Of a stretch of 64,000 nt of DNA, positions 12,001 to 22,730 are shown piece by piece (positions within the stretch are counted from its first letter, which is position 1; every line of letters begins with the position of its first letter). The notes below the pieces were generated by a model that had not been told where the DNA came from, ran no database searches, and saw only the letters and a program-made list of their open reading frames with translations. A program made the translations under genes and the position numbers. This DNA comes from Pohlia nutans (lineage: Eukaryota > Streptophyta > Bryopsida > Bryales > Mniaceae), in assembly GCA_022496805.1 (NCBI GenBank), contig CM040090.1, forward strand, positions 18,532,001-18,596,000, in the 5' to 3' direction.

Positions 12001-14093
12001 GTAGATTTTGGACATCATAGAAATGAACTAAGAATTTTCAAAGTGTTCAGTATAATTGTACTCAAAACTAACGACATGTTCTCATGTTCACAAAGTATAC
12101 AATATCGGTTAATAAAGATACATAGAAAGTGAAACAAGAGTTGCACCACATATGTCACAAAAAGCTCTACCAGCTTACAATCTTGCAACTTTGTTAAAAT
12201 TGTTTTTCATTTTCTAAACTAGACTTCATTATCTACTTAGTGCACTTTACAATTTTGAGTTTGGATTTTTTTGCGAGCGTGTTGGGTCAAATGGACGTGG
12301 GATTTTTTTCAAATGGTAATCTTTAGTTGCTACTAAATTATTTCTTGAACTTGGTATTGTATACATGCTCTTAGAATATTGTCTCCAATGCTTTAGTGTT
12401 GTGATCGTAAACTTTTGCACTTTACATCTTGTAGAGCTTTGTATTTTTGGGCTCATATATGTGATTACCATAATCTTATGAAATAATAGTGCAACACTAT
12501 TTAACTTCTTAAAAATCAATCAGCTTGTTTTGGGTTGGTGGATGTCTTCAAATTTCCACAATATAATTTAAAGCATTTATAGTGTGTTTTTTTGGAGAGA
12601 GTTTGGTGAGGTTAATTTAGTTTACAACAATTGAATTTAACATTACTAGAATGTACACTCTAGAATAATTCTAATAATAAAAGTATACAAAATTTTGACA
12701 AAGTTGACTTTTAGTTTAAAGTGACATTAAAAATTGAGTTTATAAAATTAAGTAATTTAAAATCTTGATAAAATTACCATAGTGAATCATCGCAATTCAT
12801 ATCATTTGAGGAGATTTCACTAAAAATCTATCAATATTTTAAAAATCAATTTTAGAAAGAATTATGAGTTTAAAGTCTCAAATTCTTATTTAAAATGTTG
12901 GTGATAAAAATTATATATCTAATTGCACGTGTATTATTTAAATTTTGATGTCTACAGCTTTTATCCACATAACAACTCTAAAATATTCTTCCATGTTGTG
13001 CTTTATATCAATCCTTTACAAATCTCCTAAAATAGAGAGGCAATGTGTCATTTATGTGCTTAAGCCTAAAGGGATTTTTTTATTTGAGATACTTATATGA
13101 GTTTCCCATACATGTGTTACAAATAGAAATGTATAACTATATAAATTGTTGATACACATGTGAAACAAGCAAAACTACAATCAAAATCACATTTCCTTGA
13201 TACAATTATTCATCCAAACTAAATAACCTAAAGTCCAAACTACATAGCTAGCAAAGCATTAACAACATGTGACATCAGCTAGGACATCAGTTTTGTATGT
13301 TGGTAGCAATTCTGGCACAAACAAATTCAAAACTTTAGAAATCTGATACGTGTCGCTTTCTGATTGGTTGTGACATTTGAAAGGGTCAATGTGGCAGCCA
13401 AAATGCTGACATCATTTTCCAACTATGCCGCAACTACTATCAACTTACGGTGCAAATGTTATAAGATGGGGTGTTAAAGTGCATGCTTATGAGGGGACAC
13501 TTTGCGATGTAGTTCTTAAATATCGTCATTTTGAAATTGATGTTTACAACCAAGAGACTTTCACCAAAATAATTGCCTTCTACACTTGAAATGAAACTGC
13601 AAGATTTTGCAATCATTTTTCCAAGAGACAAGGTCCTTGTTCCAAAACTCATTGTAAGCACACTAAGACTCTAATTTCAATACTTTGAAATTAACAACCA
13701 AATATTTTATCCTACACAATGATCAGATTTATTTAAAAAATAATTCAAAAAATAATTTTAAATGGCATTTATTGAAATGTTTAGAAATTATAAGTTGATA
13801 TTATTGAATAGTGTGGAAACTGTTAATGAAAAATAATCTAAATTCATAAAATTTGCAACAACCTATAGAAGTACAAATTTTTGAAGTTTATGAATAAGAT
13901 CCATGATGTATGATGCATTATAATTTCAAAAATTTCAAAAATTTCAAAAATCAAGATTCATGATGCATGTGGAGCACATAGCATCATGTGATTAAAAATA
14001 TAAAAAGGGTCATGTAAGAAATTATTGAAATGTAGATATAATTCTGACACAAAGTAATTATACTTGTTTTTGTACATACTCCATAGATGATAA
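12001..14093. other. AT-rich intergenic spacer
   Basis: No gene, RNA or clear repeat pair found. A micro-tandem of aaaaatttc units lies near 13925-13950. Confidence 0.45.
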
Positions 14094-14622
14094 CATAACA
14101 TTCAGTAGCCTTCCAAGAGGTTGTCTTTTAGTTTCATCTATCTTTATATATGGAGTGACTAGTAATTGAATGGACTATTGAATCAAATAAAAAATTACAA
14201 AATGTTGTTGAATTGTGATTGAATGAATGCTTTTCATTACTGTTCACCATGGTTGATTGTACCTTGTGTAATGCCACCTATCCCCATATCTATTGATGTG
14301 ATGTGGAATATACCACATCATTCTATTGGAGGAAGGCAGCAGTTACTTACAGAGGCTATTGAATGTTACTCCCTCAGTCCCAAAGTTGTTGTCCAACTTG
14401 TTTGCTTGGTATCTCTTTGAGCCAATTTCATTGCTCATATTGTGAGAAACATGATTAAAAAAGGTTCCAATTATGTCACTAGAATGATTGAAGAACATTG
14501 CATGTGTTCATGGCAACCTAAATAAAATTAGCCACAAGGAAGTATTTTTTTGACCTACTTAAAAAAGCACTTTCAAACACGACTTTCAAACATTACAATA
14601 ACTTTGGGACGGAGGGAGTATG
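14094..14622. mobile_element. CATAACATTCAGTAGCC-family MITE interrupted by a Stowaway
   Basis: Begins cataacattcagtagcc and ends ggctattgaatgt...tatg, the inverted terminus. The end is split at the TA of TTATG by the Stowaway element 14369-14618. Internal sequence (gatgtggaatataccacatc) matches the copies at 26956, 35898 and 54106. Removing the insert restores a normal terminus, so insertion order is clear. Confidence 0.8.
14369..14618. mobile_element. Stowaway MITE (Tc1/mariner type), 250 bp
   Basis: Termini ctccctcagtcccaaagtt and aactttgggacggagggag are inverted copies matching the Stowaway consensus. A TA lies on each side (14367-14368, 14619-14620), the expected target duplication. Confidence 0.88.
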
Positions 14623-15000
14623 AAGTTTACAACTTCCAAGTTATAACTTAGTAGTCTCACAATTTTGTGGTACTCTTCAGTCAAAGGCTTCATTGGTAAG
14701 CTTAGGTTGGCATTCTCTTTGAATCAGTTTTGTCAAAGGCAGCCATGTACTTGTGTTGGACCTACCCACTCAGACCTGCAAAGTAGCCCTCCAGTTTGAA
14801 AGCAAGTTTCAAGATTACGACATCTCCATCTCTGTCTGACTCCAAATTCTTTTCACCGTTTTGTTTGGATCCAATGTGATACTCCCCTGCAGTGGCTGCT
14901 CCCGCCCCGCCCGCCGGCCGGCCTGCTACAACTTGACATGTAAATGGCTTATTTCCAGATCGTAGTTGTGTACCGATTTTCACCACAAGTACAGCACTAC

Positions 15001-15154
15001 CATAACATTCAGTAGCGTGCACTATCTATGCCTTGGCTCTACAGTAGATGGTGTGGAACACTCCCAATAATCATTCATGAGTAGCTAAGTGGATAGGAGA
15101 TGAGCAGAGTGCATGAAGGAAAGGCAATCGGCATGAAGGCTACTGAATGTTATG
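15001..15154. mobile_element. Short CATAACATTCAGTAGC-family MITE
   Basis: Inverted termini cataacattcagtagc and ggctactgaatgttatg, 154 bp apart. It differs internally from the ~315-bp members and resembles the element that hosts the insertion at 19225. A GC-rich patch (14890-14935) lies just upstream. Confidence 0.75.
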
Positions 15155-15946
15155 ACATGCCCTACCCTAATTGCAAATTGTAATGCACAGAATCCATAAG
15201 GTCTGTAAGTTACACCCAAATGAATGGGGGAGAATCGACCTTATTTAGAGATTGACTGATTCAAATTGGCACATGATTGATTGAATTTACAAACATTGAA
15301 AAAAAAGGAAAAAAAGAAAAAGAAAAAAGAAAACATATCGTACCCGCATTGCATAATAGAGCAATGGGAGGCAACACCCTTTTGCAATGGGAGCTAACAC
15401 TCTTTTGCAATGGGACCACACTCACTTACAATTAGAAATTAAGTATACGTAACAATCATGAACTTTATTTTGGTCTTTGAGGAAGTGCTAAAGTGGCAAC
15501 ATAAAATAAAATGGGGTAGCCAAATATTTTCATATCCATCTATATTTTGGATAGAACTATTTTCATCCACATATTTGGATGACTTTTATTTAAAATGGCA
15601 ATTTCATCCAATTTGTAATTAAAAATTGGAACAATATAGTGTCTTTATCCATTTTTTCATCAAATTTTTCCTTAAAGTTTTTTCATTAGTTTTGGTACTT
15701 TCTGGCCTTTAAATGCAAAAATAAATAAAAATCATTGCTGGCAATGACACGGTAGTCCAAAAATTCATGGAATTCAAATGACATTCTTTCATTACTTACT
15801 TATATAGTATCCAAATAATGCACTTCATGAGTGACTCTTTACATATACTCCGTCCCTTCCATTATTAACATTCAAAAGTCAACGGGTGCACACATTTTTT
15901 AATTATTTTCATAAATGCCTTGATAACTCACAAATATGGAGTTATA
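15155..15946. other. AT-rich spacer with purine tract
   Basis: Holds an A/G tract at 15299-15332 and an isolated Stowaway-like end (tatactccgtcccttccatt) near 15843. No gene seen. Confidence 0.45.
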
Positions 15947-16222
15947 CCGTAGTAGGAAGGCAGGGTCGGCACTTTCATGTCGAATAATTAATTAAAGTTT
16001 GAAAAGTAGGGGTCGGCACTTTCAAAAATAATTATTAAAAAATTGGCTATTAATAACTAACATTGAATTTTACTAGCGACTACACGTTTTCCTTTGTTTT
16101 TTGTCTACAATTTTTGTTGACTTCATTTTTGTTGATTTTGACAAAATACTTGATAAATTTATTTATTTTTTCGGCATTTTTTTGGGGAATTATTTTCTGC
16201 TGACCTTGCCTTCCTGGTACGG
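15947..16222. mobile_element. 276-bp TA-flanked MITE, TIR CCGTAGTAGGAAGGCAGGGT (copy 1)
   Basis: Inverted termini ccgtagtaggaaggcaggg and ccttgccttcctggtacgg, with TA on both sides. A near-identical copy of exactly the same length lies at 19225-19500. TA duplication suggests the Tc1/mariner superfamily, although the terminus is not the Stowaway consensus. Confidence 0.8.
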
Positions 16223-16741
16223 TAATACAAATCAAAGTTGTAGATATTGATGTGTAGATTACATGTGTATGGTTGGATATACTAGATTCATCACCAATAT
16301 TTTTAAATAAATTTTCAAAAAAAATTCATTGAAATTTAATGATAAATAAATAAATAAAATTTTGTTACTAGAATTTTGTGATTGGTTAAAAATATATTTT
16401 TTAACAGAGTAAGAAAATTATGATGATATTCTACCTAATTTAGAAAACCATCATCAAGACCTCAATGTTGAACTAAGGGACCACCTTCACATCAACTTAT
16501 GATGTTTTTTTTAAATGACATTATTCTAATTTGAAAATCCATATTGTACAAGTTGTAGCCAACTTCACAAGAATCAAAAGAATTTTGGATGAATGAAAAG
16601 ATGTAATTGTATGTAAGGAATAGAACCATTTGAGTTCATTTTTGATTTAGAATTTGAATACTTTGGCTCTTTTGAATTAAGAGCATGTCTGATATTTCAT
16701 CACAGTGTTTCCAACACTGTCCACAAATATTGGACGTGCTT

Positions 16742-17317
16742 TTAACCCCTAACTGCCCAAGCAGGCGTTTTTGGCCTAATGTACAAATTTCATCCATATT
16801 TTCTCATCCGTCATGCACTTTTTGTAGTGTGATTTTTTTATTGAATTTTTAATGGGAAGTTAGCTTCATGTATGTGTGATTCGATCGAAAAGGAAATAAT
16901 TTTTGAAAAAATTATGCCTCATTTTGTGTTGTAGTGTTTCACCGAAAATCTGGAAGATTTTGGTCTAAAAGTGTTCTTGAAAAAAAAACTATTAAAATCA
17001 AGCATCCAAAAAACCTCCAAAAATCACTACACCTAAAGTACTACATTATAACCCATCACAACAAATTTCATCCACATATTGTCAATATCTTATTCGTAAT
17101 TGAATTACAAAATAATTTTTTATTTTATGTTTCAAAATTTATAAAAAAAAGATTACTGATAAGAGTCATAGATCTAACCGTATAGATAGAATCTAAAATT
17201 TAAAATGTATAACTTTTATTTATACATCAAGTTCTAAATATTCATATTAATTGCATTTTATAATGCATCTTTGCAAAACTGCCTAAACTGGACATAGGTG
17301 AGGACGTTTAGGGGTTA
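16742..17317. mobile_element. TTAACCCCTAA-family TIR element (copy 1)
   Basis: Starts ttaacccctaactgccc and ends gtttaggggttaa. Its interior is related, in reverse orientation, to 34817-35389, and its left part to 29440-29785. The ORF at 16934-17185 lies inside the repeat and is not a host gene. Confidence 0.7.
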
Positions 17318-17475
17318 ATAACAAAACAAAGAGATTAGGCTTTTGGATAAAATAGACCTAATCTAACAGTGGCTCTTTACTACATAATTATTGGCAAAAC
17401 AATCAACCAATATAAAAAACTTATACAAACATCTAACAAAATCATAATGATAAATTTGAATTCTATAATACATTG

Positions 17476-18285
17476 GGGCGTTTGTATGGTACGGTCTACT
17501 AACTCCTTTTGGTGAACTAACTACATTTTGGTGTACATTTGTGCACTATGAGCATTTTATCTAAGAAGCTAACTTTCAAATCAATTTGAAAAATATATAG
17601 CAATTATTCAATTAAAAAAAATGTGAAACAACTCCTAGATTTATGTACATATTATCCAAAAACTAAACCCTTAGATGTTAAAATTAATTTTTATTGAAGA
17701 TTTTGAATATCAAAACTCTCAATTTAATAACAGTTTTATCAATTTATGATCAAACTTTGAATGTAAATATAGTTCATATTTGATTCTATATTAAAAATCT
17801 AAAAATAATCCAACTTGCATAATTTCATTCTCAAGCTCATTCAAAAACGATATCCATGAATTATATATTTTTAAATAGGAAAACAAATCATCCCTTGCAA
17901 AAAAACCCATTTTAAGATTTGAACTTTAATCAATTCAAAAAAATTGAAAGAATTTGTAAGAATCTTTTTTCACATATTTGAACACTAGGAAAAAATTTAG
18001 TTCAAAATTCCATCCACAACCCTTTGTTCTCCTTCTCTTTTAGAATTTAGAGTGCATATTATGCACTGTGACAATACACTAGTTTATCCTTTTTTCATCT
18101 TCCATTAAAATATAATGCTGAATTTTTAATTTTCTATCATTTTTTTTTATCAATATGGTCTATTCTACTGCTTTAGATTTCACAACAATATTTTTCTCTC
18201 TTTGAAATAAATTTTTCAAATTCTCAAAATCCTCAAAGGAGTGCAAAGGGACAAGAATTCTAGTCGCCGTACCGTACAAACACCC
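17476..18285. mobile_element. TIR element, TIR GGCGTTTGTATGGTACGG, about 810 bp
   Basis: Termini gggcgtttgtatggtacgg and ccgtaccgtacaaacaccc are inverted near-copies. The left half is related to 29786-30330. AT-rich, no coding capacity seen. Confidence 0.65.
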
Positions 18286-19165
18286 ATTGGAGAATCCTTA
18301 ACTCTTTAACGTCCCACTTCAACACCGTTCACAAAGAAGTGTTATAAATTGTTTGATGGAAACCAAAAATGGAGTTGATGTACAAAGAAAATCTGTAAAT
18401 TCCAATGTGAAAATCACATATGTACGGTTGGATGTATCATTTTTTTATTAATACTTTTAAAATAAATTTGCACGGTTTTCTCTTGAAATTTAATTTACAA
18501 ATCCCGAATTAACACAATTTTTTTGAAAAATATTGGAATGAAATTGGAATAACATGCAATACGTAGTTGTGTGGTTTCCATTATTTGATTCTACTTATTT
18601 TGAAAAATCATGTTCCAGGTCTCACTATTTGAAGTAAAAATGAAACTTGACATAAACCAATTGTGTTATTTTTCAAAAATCATAATAACCTATTTTGAAG
18701 ATCCACAACATACAGAGGATAATCAATTTACATGAGAACCCAAAAAAATGGTGGATGAAAATTGACTGTCCACTTTGGATGAAATTCAAATAGTTTTAAT
18801 CTGTTCATCGTTCAATATATGGACTCTGGTACACTAGAGAGTTAAGAGGCCTACATCTGAAACTGCCATATTAAGAATAGAACGTATTTTCTATCATTAA
18901 AAAGTTCAATTCTCAATCTTTTTGGTTCTTAGAAATCAAAGAAGATTGTGACAAACTGAAGAATTCATCATTTTGATACTGTATATAAAAGTTATTAGGG
19001 TTATGAGTTTTATTGGTTGATGACCTAAGGCCAAAACTAATTTTTGTTTACTTGGTGGTATACATCCTCATAATTTGTGTGTACCCATTGTTTAAATTTT
19101 AAAGTGTTAGTTTTAGATAAGTGTTGGATTTGGATATTTAAACCTTATAACCAAATATCAAGGTG
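18286..19165. other. AT-rich spacer
   Basis: No ORF or repeat structure that I can support. Confidence 0.45.
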
Positions 19166-19605
19166 CATAACATTCAGTAGCTTGTAGTGGCTTTGATTTG
19201 TCCCAAACTAAATGGTGCAGTATACCGTAGTAGGAAGGCAGGGTCGGCACTTTCATGTCGAATAATTAATTAAAGTTTGAAAAGTAGGGGTCGGCACTTT
19301 CAAAAACAATTATTAAAAATTTGGCTATTAATAGCTAACATTGAATTTTACTAGCGGCTACACGTTTTCCTTTGTATTTTGTCTACAATTTTTGTTGACT
19401 TCATTTTTGTTGATTTCGACAAAATACTTGATAAATTTATTTATTTTTTCGGCACTTTTTTGGGGAATTATTTTCTGCCGACCCTGCCTTCCTAGTACGG
19501 TATTCGACATTCAACAACACAAAATCAGTAAGTAAGTGGACAGGTGGAGTCCCGAGATGACACATGAAAAAAAGACACAGAACATGAAGGCTATTGAATG
19601 CTATG
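19166..19605. mobile_element. CATAACATTCAGTAGC-family MITE with nested insertion
   Basis: Outer termini cataacattcagtagc and ggctattgaatgctatg. The interior is interrupted by the 276-bp element at 19225-19500. Without it the host element would be about 160 bp, like the copy at 15001. Confidence 0.75.
19225..19500. mobile_element. 276-bp TA-flanked MITE, TIR CCGTAGTAGGAAGGCAGGGT (copy 2)
   Basis: Same length and nearly the same sequence as 15947-16222. TA flanks at 19223-19224 and 19501-19502. The right end reads ccgaccctgccttcctagtacgg. High similarity suggests recent activity. Confidence 0.82.
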
Positions 19606-19980
19606 TTGTTGTTGAAATTTGTTCAATTATAAATGATACTTCTTTTACGCCTAAACAAATATAAAAGCAAAAAATCTCATCAAAATTATTCTTACCTATA
19701 GTAATTGCACCAAAAACCGTACCGCACCCAATCATCAAGTTATGCCAAAATAATTATTTTCTTTGAAAATTTCTTTTCCAACAAATGTCAATTTATGTGG
19801 ATATTCTCTAAGATTCTCTTTTCAACATAAAAATAGATTTTAAAAAAAATTCTTTAAGATGTGGGCTTTTCATTTTATATTCATTTTTTGCCAATCTTCA
19901 TGATCAACTATGATACTACCACTTATAGAGTGACAAAATAGAGCACTGGAAATGTAGAGAAGTTGTTTTGGGATTAAGCC

Positions 19981-20350
19981 TTAAATGTCAAAAAAAGCCC
20001 CACGGGCTTTTTAGAAAGGAATAATTGAGAAAAGAGTAGTTTTCTCAACCAAATCAAGCGAATACTGGTGGGTTGGAAAGCTACTGAAAAAGCAATCTAA
20101 ATTCCAAATTTGCACCTCATTTAGGAGGTTGCAGAATCATTGGCAAACAATCGAAGTTATCATAATGAACATGAGTTGAGGTTAAGGCAATTGAGGTCGT
20201 TTTTTGAAAAGTGACGTAGTACTACAATGCCGCATCAATGCTGGTCAGTAGAGTTATTTTTTCATTTTTTCAAATTTTATTTTTTTCCTCCAAAAATTTA
20301 GATGCCTTCCGGGCTGCCCCGCCTATGCCATCTCGACGTTTAAGAGTTAA
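19981..20350. mobile_element. TTAACCCTTAAACG-related element (copy A)
   Basis: Shares gccccacgggctt, ctcaaccaaatcaagcgaa and gttggaaagctactgaaaaa with 59793-60147. Termini are degenerate forms of ttaacccttaaa / tttaagggttaa. Confidence 0.65.
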
Positions 20351-21132
20351 TTCAAATGTGTGACAATGGTGTTATCCTAAAAGTCAAGTGGTGTTTGAGT
20401 AAGATATCATGTGTTTTGATTTAATGTATACTTATTTGTTCACTCTAAATAGTTATGAAGTTTGAAAGAGCTTGGTGGTCTCTCAGTATTAAGTGTGTAA
20501 GAACTTGGTGGTCTTTTAACTCATGGTAAACTAGTTTAGCCGTCTTTTTTGAAGTTTAGCCATAATGCAATGAGATTTTGTTTAATTTTTTTTAACCCTT
20601 TCATGTCCCATTCCTTTGGAGAACAGTCAAACTACACTTTTATACACATTTTAGCTTTCAAGATTTGTTAAAATATATATTTTCATATTTTCATGCATGA
20701 AATTGTATGTTTCCTATTAGTCCTAAAATTTTCCAATTTTTCTAATACAAAATGAATTTTTTACAGATTTTTAGATCAAATACTTCAAGAAATTCATATT
20801 AATAACAAAAAATCTTCAAAAAATATAAAGTTTCTAGAACATGTGCAAATGACAATGGAGAATCACATGATAAATTTTTGTAAACTTTTTTAATTTTAAT
20901 TTTAAAATTCAAAAGGTGAACATCATATGCAGTGTAATTCAGACCTTGAGCTACCTAGCTTGCAACAAAAGTAAAATGAATGATACTTGAAATTTATAAG
21001 GTCCGAAAAGTGAAGTGAAAACTAGACTTGATAAACTTCATTTTCTCAATTGAAAGCAATAGCAAAAAACTTCATCTTCAAGGTCAAAATTGATTTTGAC
21101 CAACAAACATCCACTATTTGGATGCGCGGTCC
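20351..21132. other. AT-rich spacer
   Basis: No gene or clear repeat seen. Confidence 0.4.
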
Positions 21133-21374
21133 TTAACCCTTAAACGACATGTACTATCCTGATACCACACCCAAAATCTCTTTCAAATTCCATTTTAAGC
21201 ATGATTCTGTTTTTCATTTACTTTGGTTCCATTCTAAAGAAAAATAGATCTCTATAAGATGCTCCGTTTGGCATTTAAAAAACCCCATTTGATGCAATGG
21301 AGTAGAAGTTATGAGCAAGATTCTCCCAAAACAAAACCAAGCCCGTGGGGCTGGCATTGTCGTTTAAGGGTTAA
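21133..21374. mobile_element. TTAACCCTTAAACGACA MITE, about 240 bp
   Basis: Termini ttaacccttaaacgaca and tgtcgtttaagggttaa are perfect inverted repeats. Internal cccgtggggct matches the family copies at 19981 and 59793. Confidence 0.8.
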
Positions 21375-22730
21375 AGGGTTAAATAAAACAAAATGTGTGA
21401 CAAGTGTACTGCAATAAAAAAGAAAAGAAAGTAACTTTCCAGGATATTCCGGATGTTGTTTTCAAATAGCAAGGTCAATTTAAGAGTAGTTAATGTGAAA
21501 CTTTAAGCATCTCAGCGCTTCCTTCAAAGTGACGGTTTTGGACACTTGTAAGGTACCTCAACTCACATAACATGTCATTTATGGACTGCAACTCTGAAGT
21601 CGGTCACACACATCACTCCGTCACTCACTCACTCAGGTAGCCATAATTGATAAAAATGAAGGCAGATGAACAATAAATCCACTAAATGACACCCAATGGA
21701 CTTTCATTGCTTGATTTTTTTTCCCTTCAGTTTTGATCCCAAACAGTCCTCATCTTGTGATCAATCGTCAATGCAGGACGACTTGACTTTCAGGGCACGA
21801 GAACATGGAGTGATTAAATGAACTAGTCACGGTACAGTACAGGCTCCCTATACGAGTACCCTGTCCTCACTAATTACGCATTAATGATTCTATTAGTGAC
21901 TCACTAATCACCGTACTAAGTTAAAGCTTCCGTCACTCACACCCTTCCTGCCTGTCCTGCCACCAAGTTTACTGTGGTACTGGTCCTCTGGCGCAGGGTC
22001 TGTGAGCCCACTGTATGCGCGGTTGTAGTGCTGTGTCTCTTTGCTTCTCCTTGTGTGAAGCTCACCCACTCCATTATTGATCATCAACGTGTTTGCTCAA
22101 CCGCTCCATTTCATTTCCTTTCATTCCAGATATGGTGTTGTAGAACTCGCCCACAGCACACGCAACTTTTGTTTCAGCCTTCATAGTAAGCTAGGCAAGC
22201 ACATCTACTCCCTCTTTCATTCTGTGCTCTTTGGGGTTTTATTTTCTCATTTCGGTGCGTTCCGATCATCAAAGGTCCTTGATTTCGCCCTTTTTTGTGG
22301 ATGCCCAGCTGCCTTGGAAGTCGCGTGAGTACTGGGTTCAGGTTTTTGTAGTGTTTTTTGTTTCTTATTGTATAAAAGTTGCGCTTTTGGAGTTTAAAAA
22401 TTTGGTTACTAGGTTTGTTTGTGTTGAGCTCGGGAAGTCCTGTGATGTTATGTTTAAAGGTGCATGTTTTGGTTTTTGGTTTGGAATGTGATCGTGAGGA
22501 AGAGGAGCATGGCTTTAGGGTTAGTACCGATTTTTCCCTCAAATTACATTATGGGAGAATCTGATTGAGTTTTGTACAGTCATAGTTTGGGACAACAGAG
22601 TGGTTTGTGTTAGTCACACTTGTATTGTGAAGGGTGTTTCTGTCATTTGATTTTTGATGGATTTATCCGTTGTTCGGGTTTGACCGTGCTTCGTTTTTTT
22701 TATTTCTGTTATTCTCAGGGTTCAGGAAAA
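21375..22730 (+). promoter_or_regulatory. Promoter, 5' UTR and 5' UTR intron of the LRR gene
   Basis: A GC-richer, C/T-rich stretch from about 21900 to 22320 looks like promoter and leader. A donor gtgagt at 22325 and an acceptor ttattctcag ending at 22718 define a likely 394-bp 5' UTR intron, leaving 12 leader bases before the ATG at 22731. Several small ORFs here are interrupted by these signals and are not genes. Transcription start not determined. Confidence 0.5.

Noticed and set aside
22077..22564. Several overlapping ORFs upstream of the LRR gene
   Set aside because: They cross a likely 5' UTR exon-intron boundary (donor at 22325) and have no domain; best explained as leader and intron.
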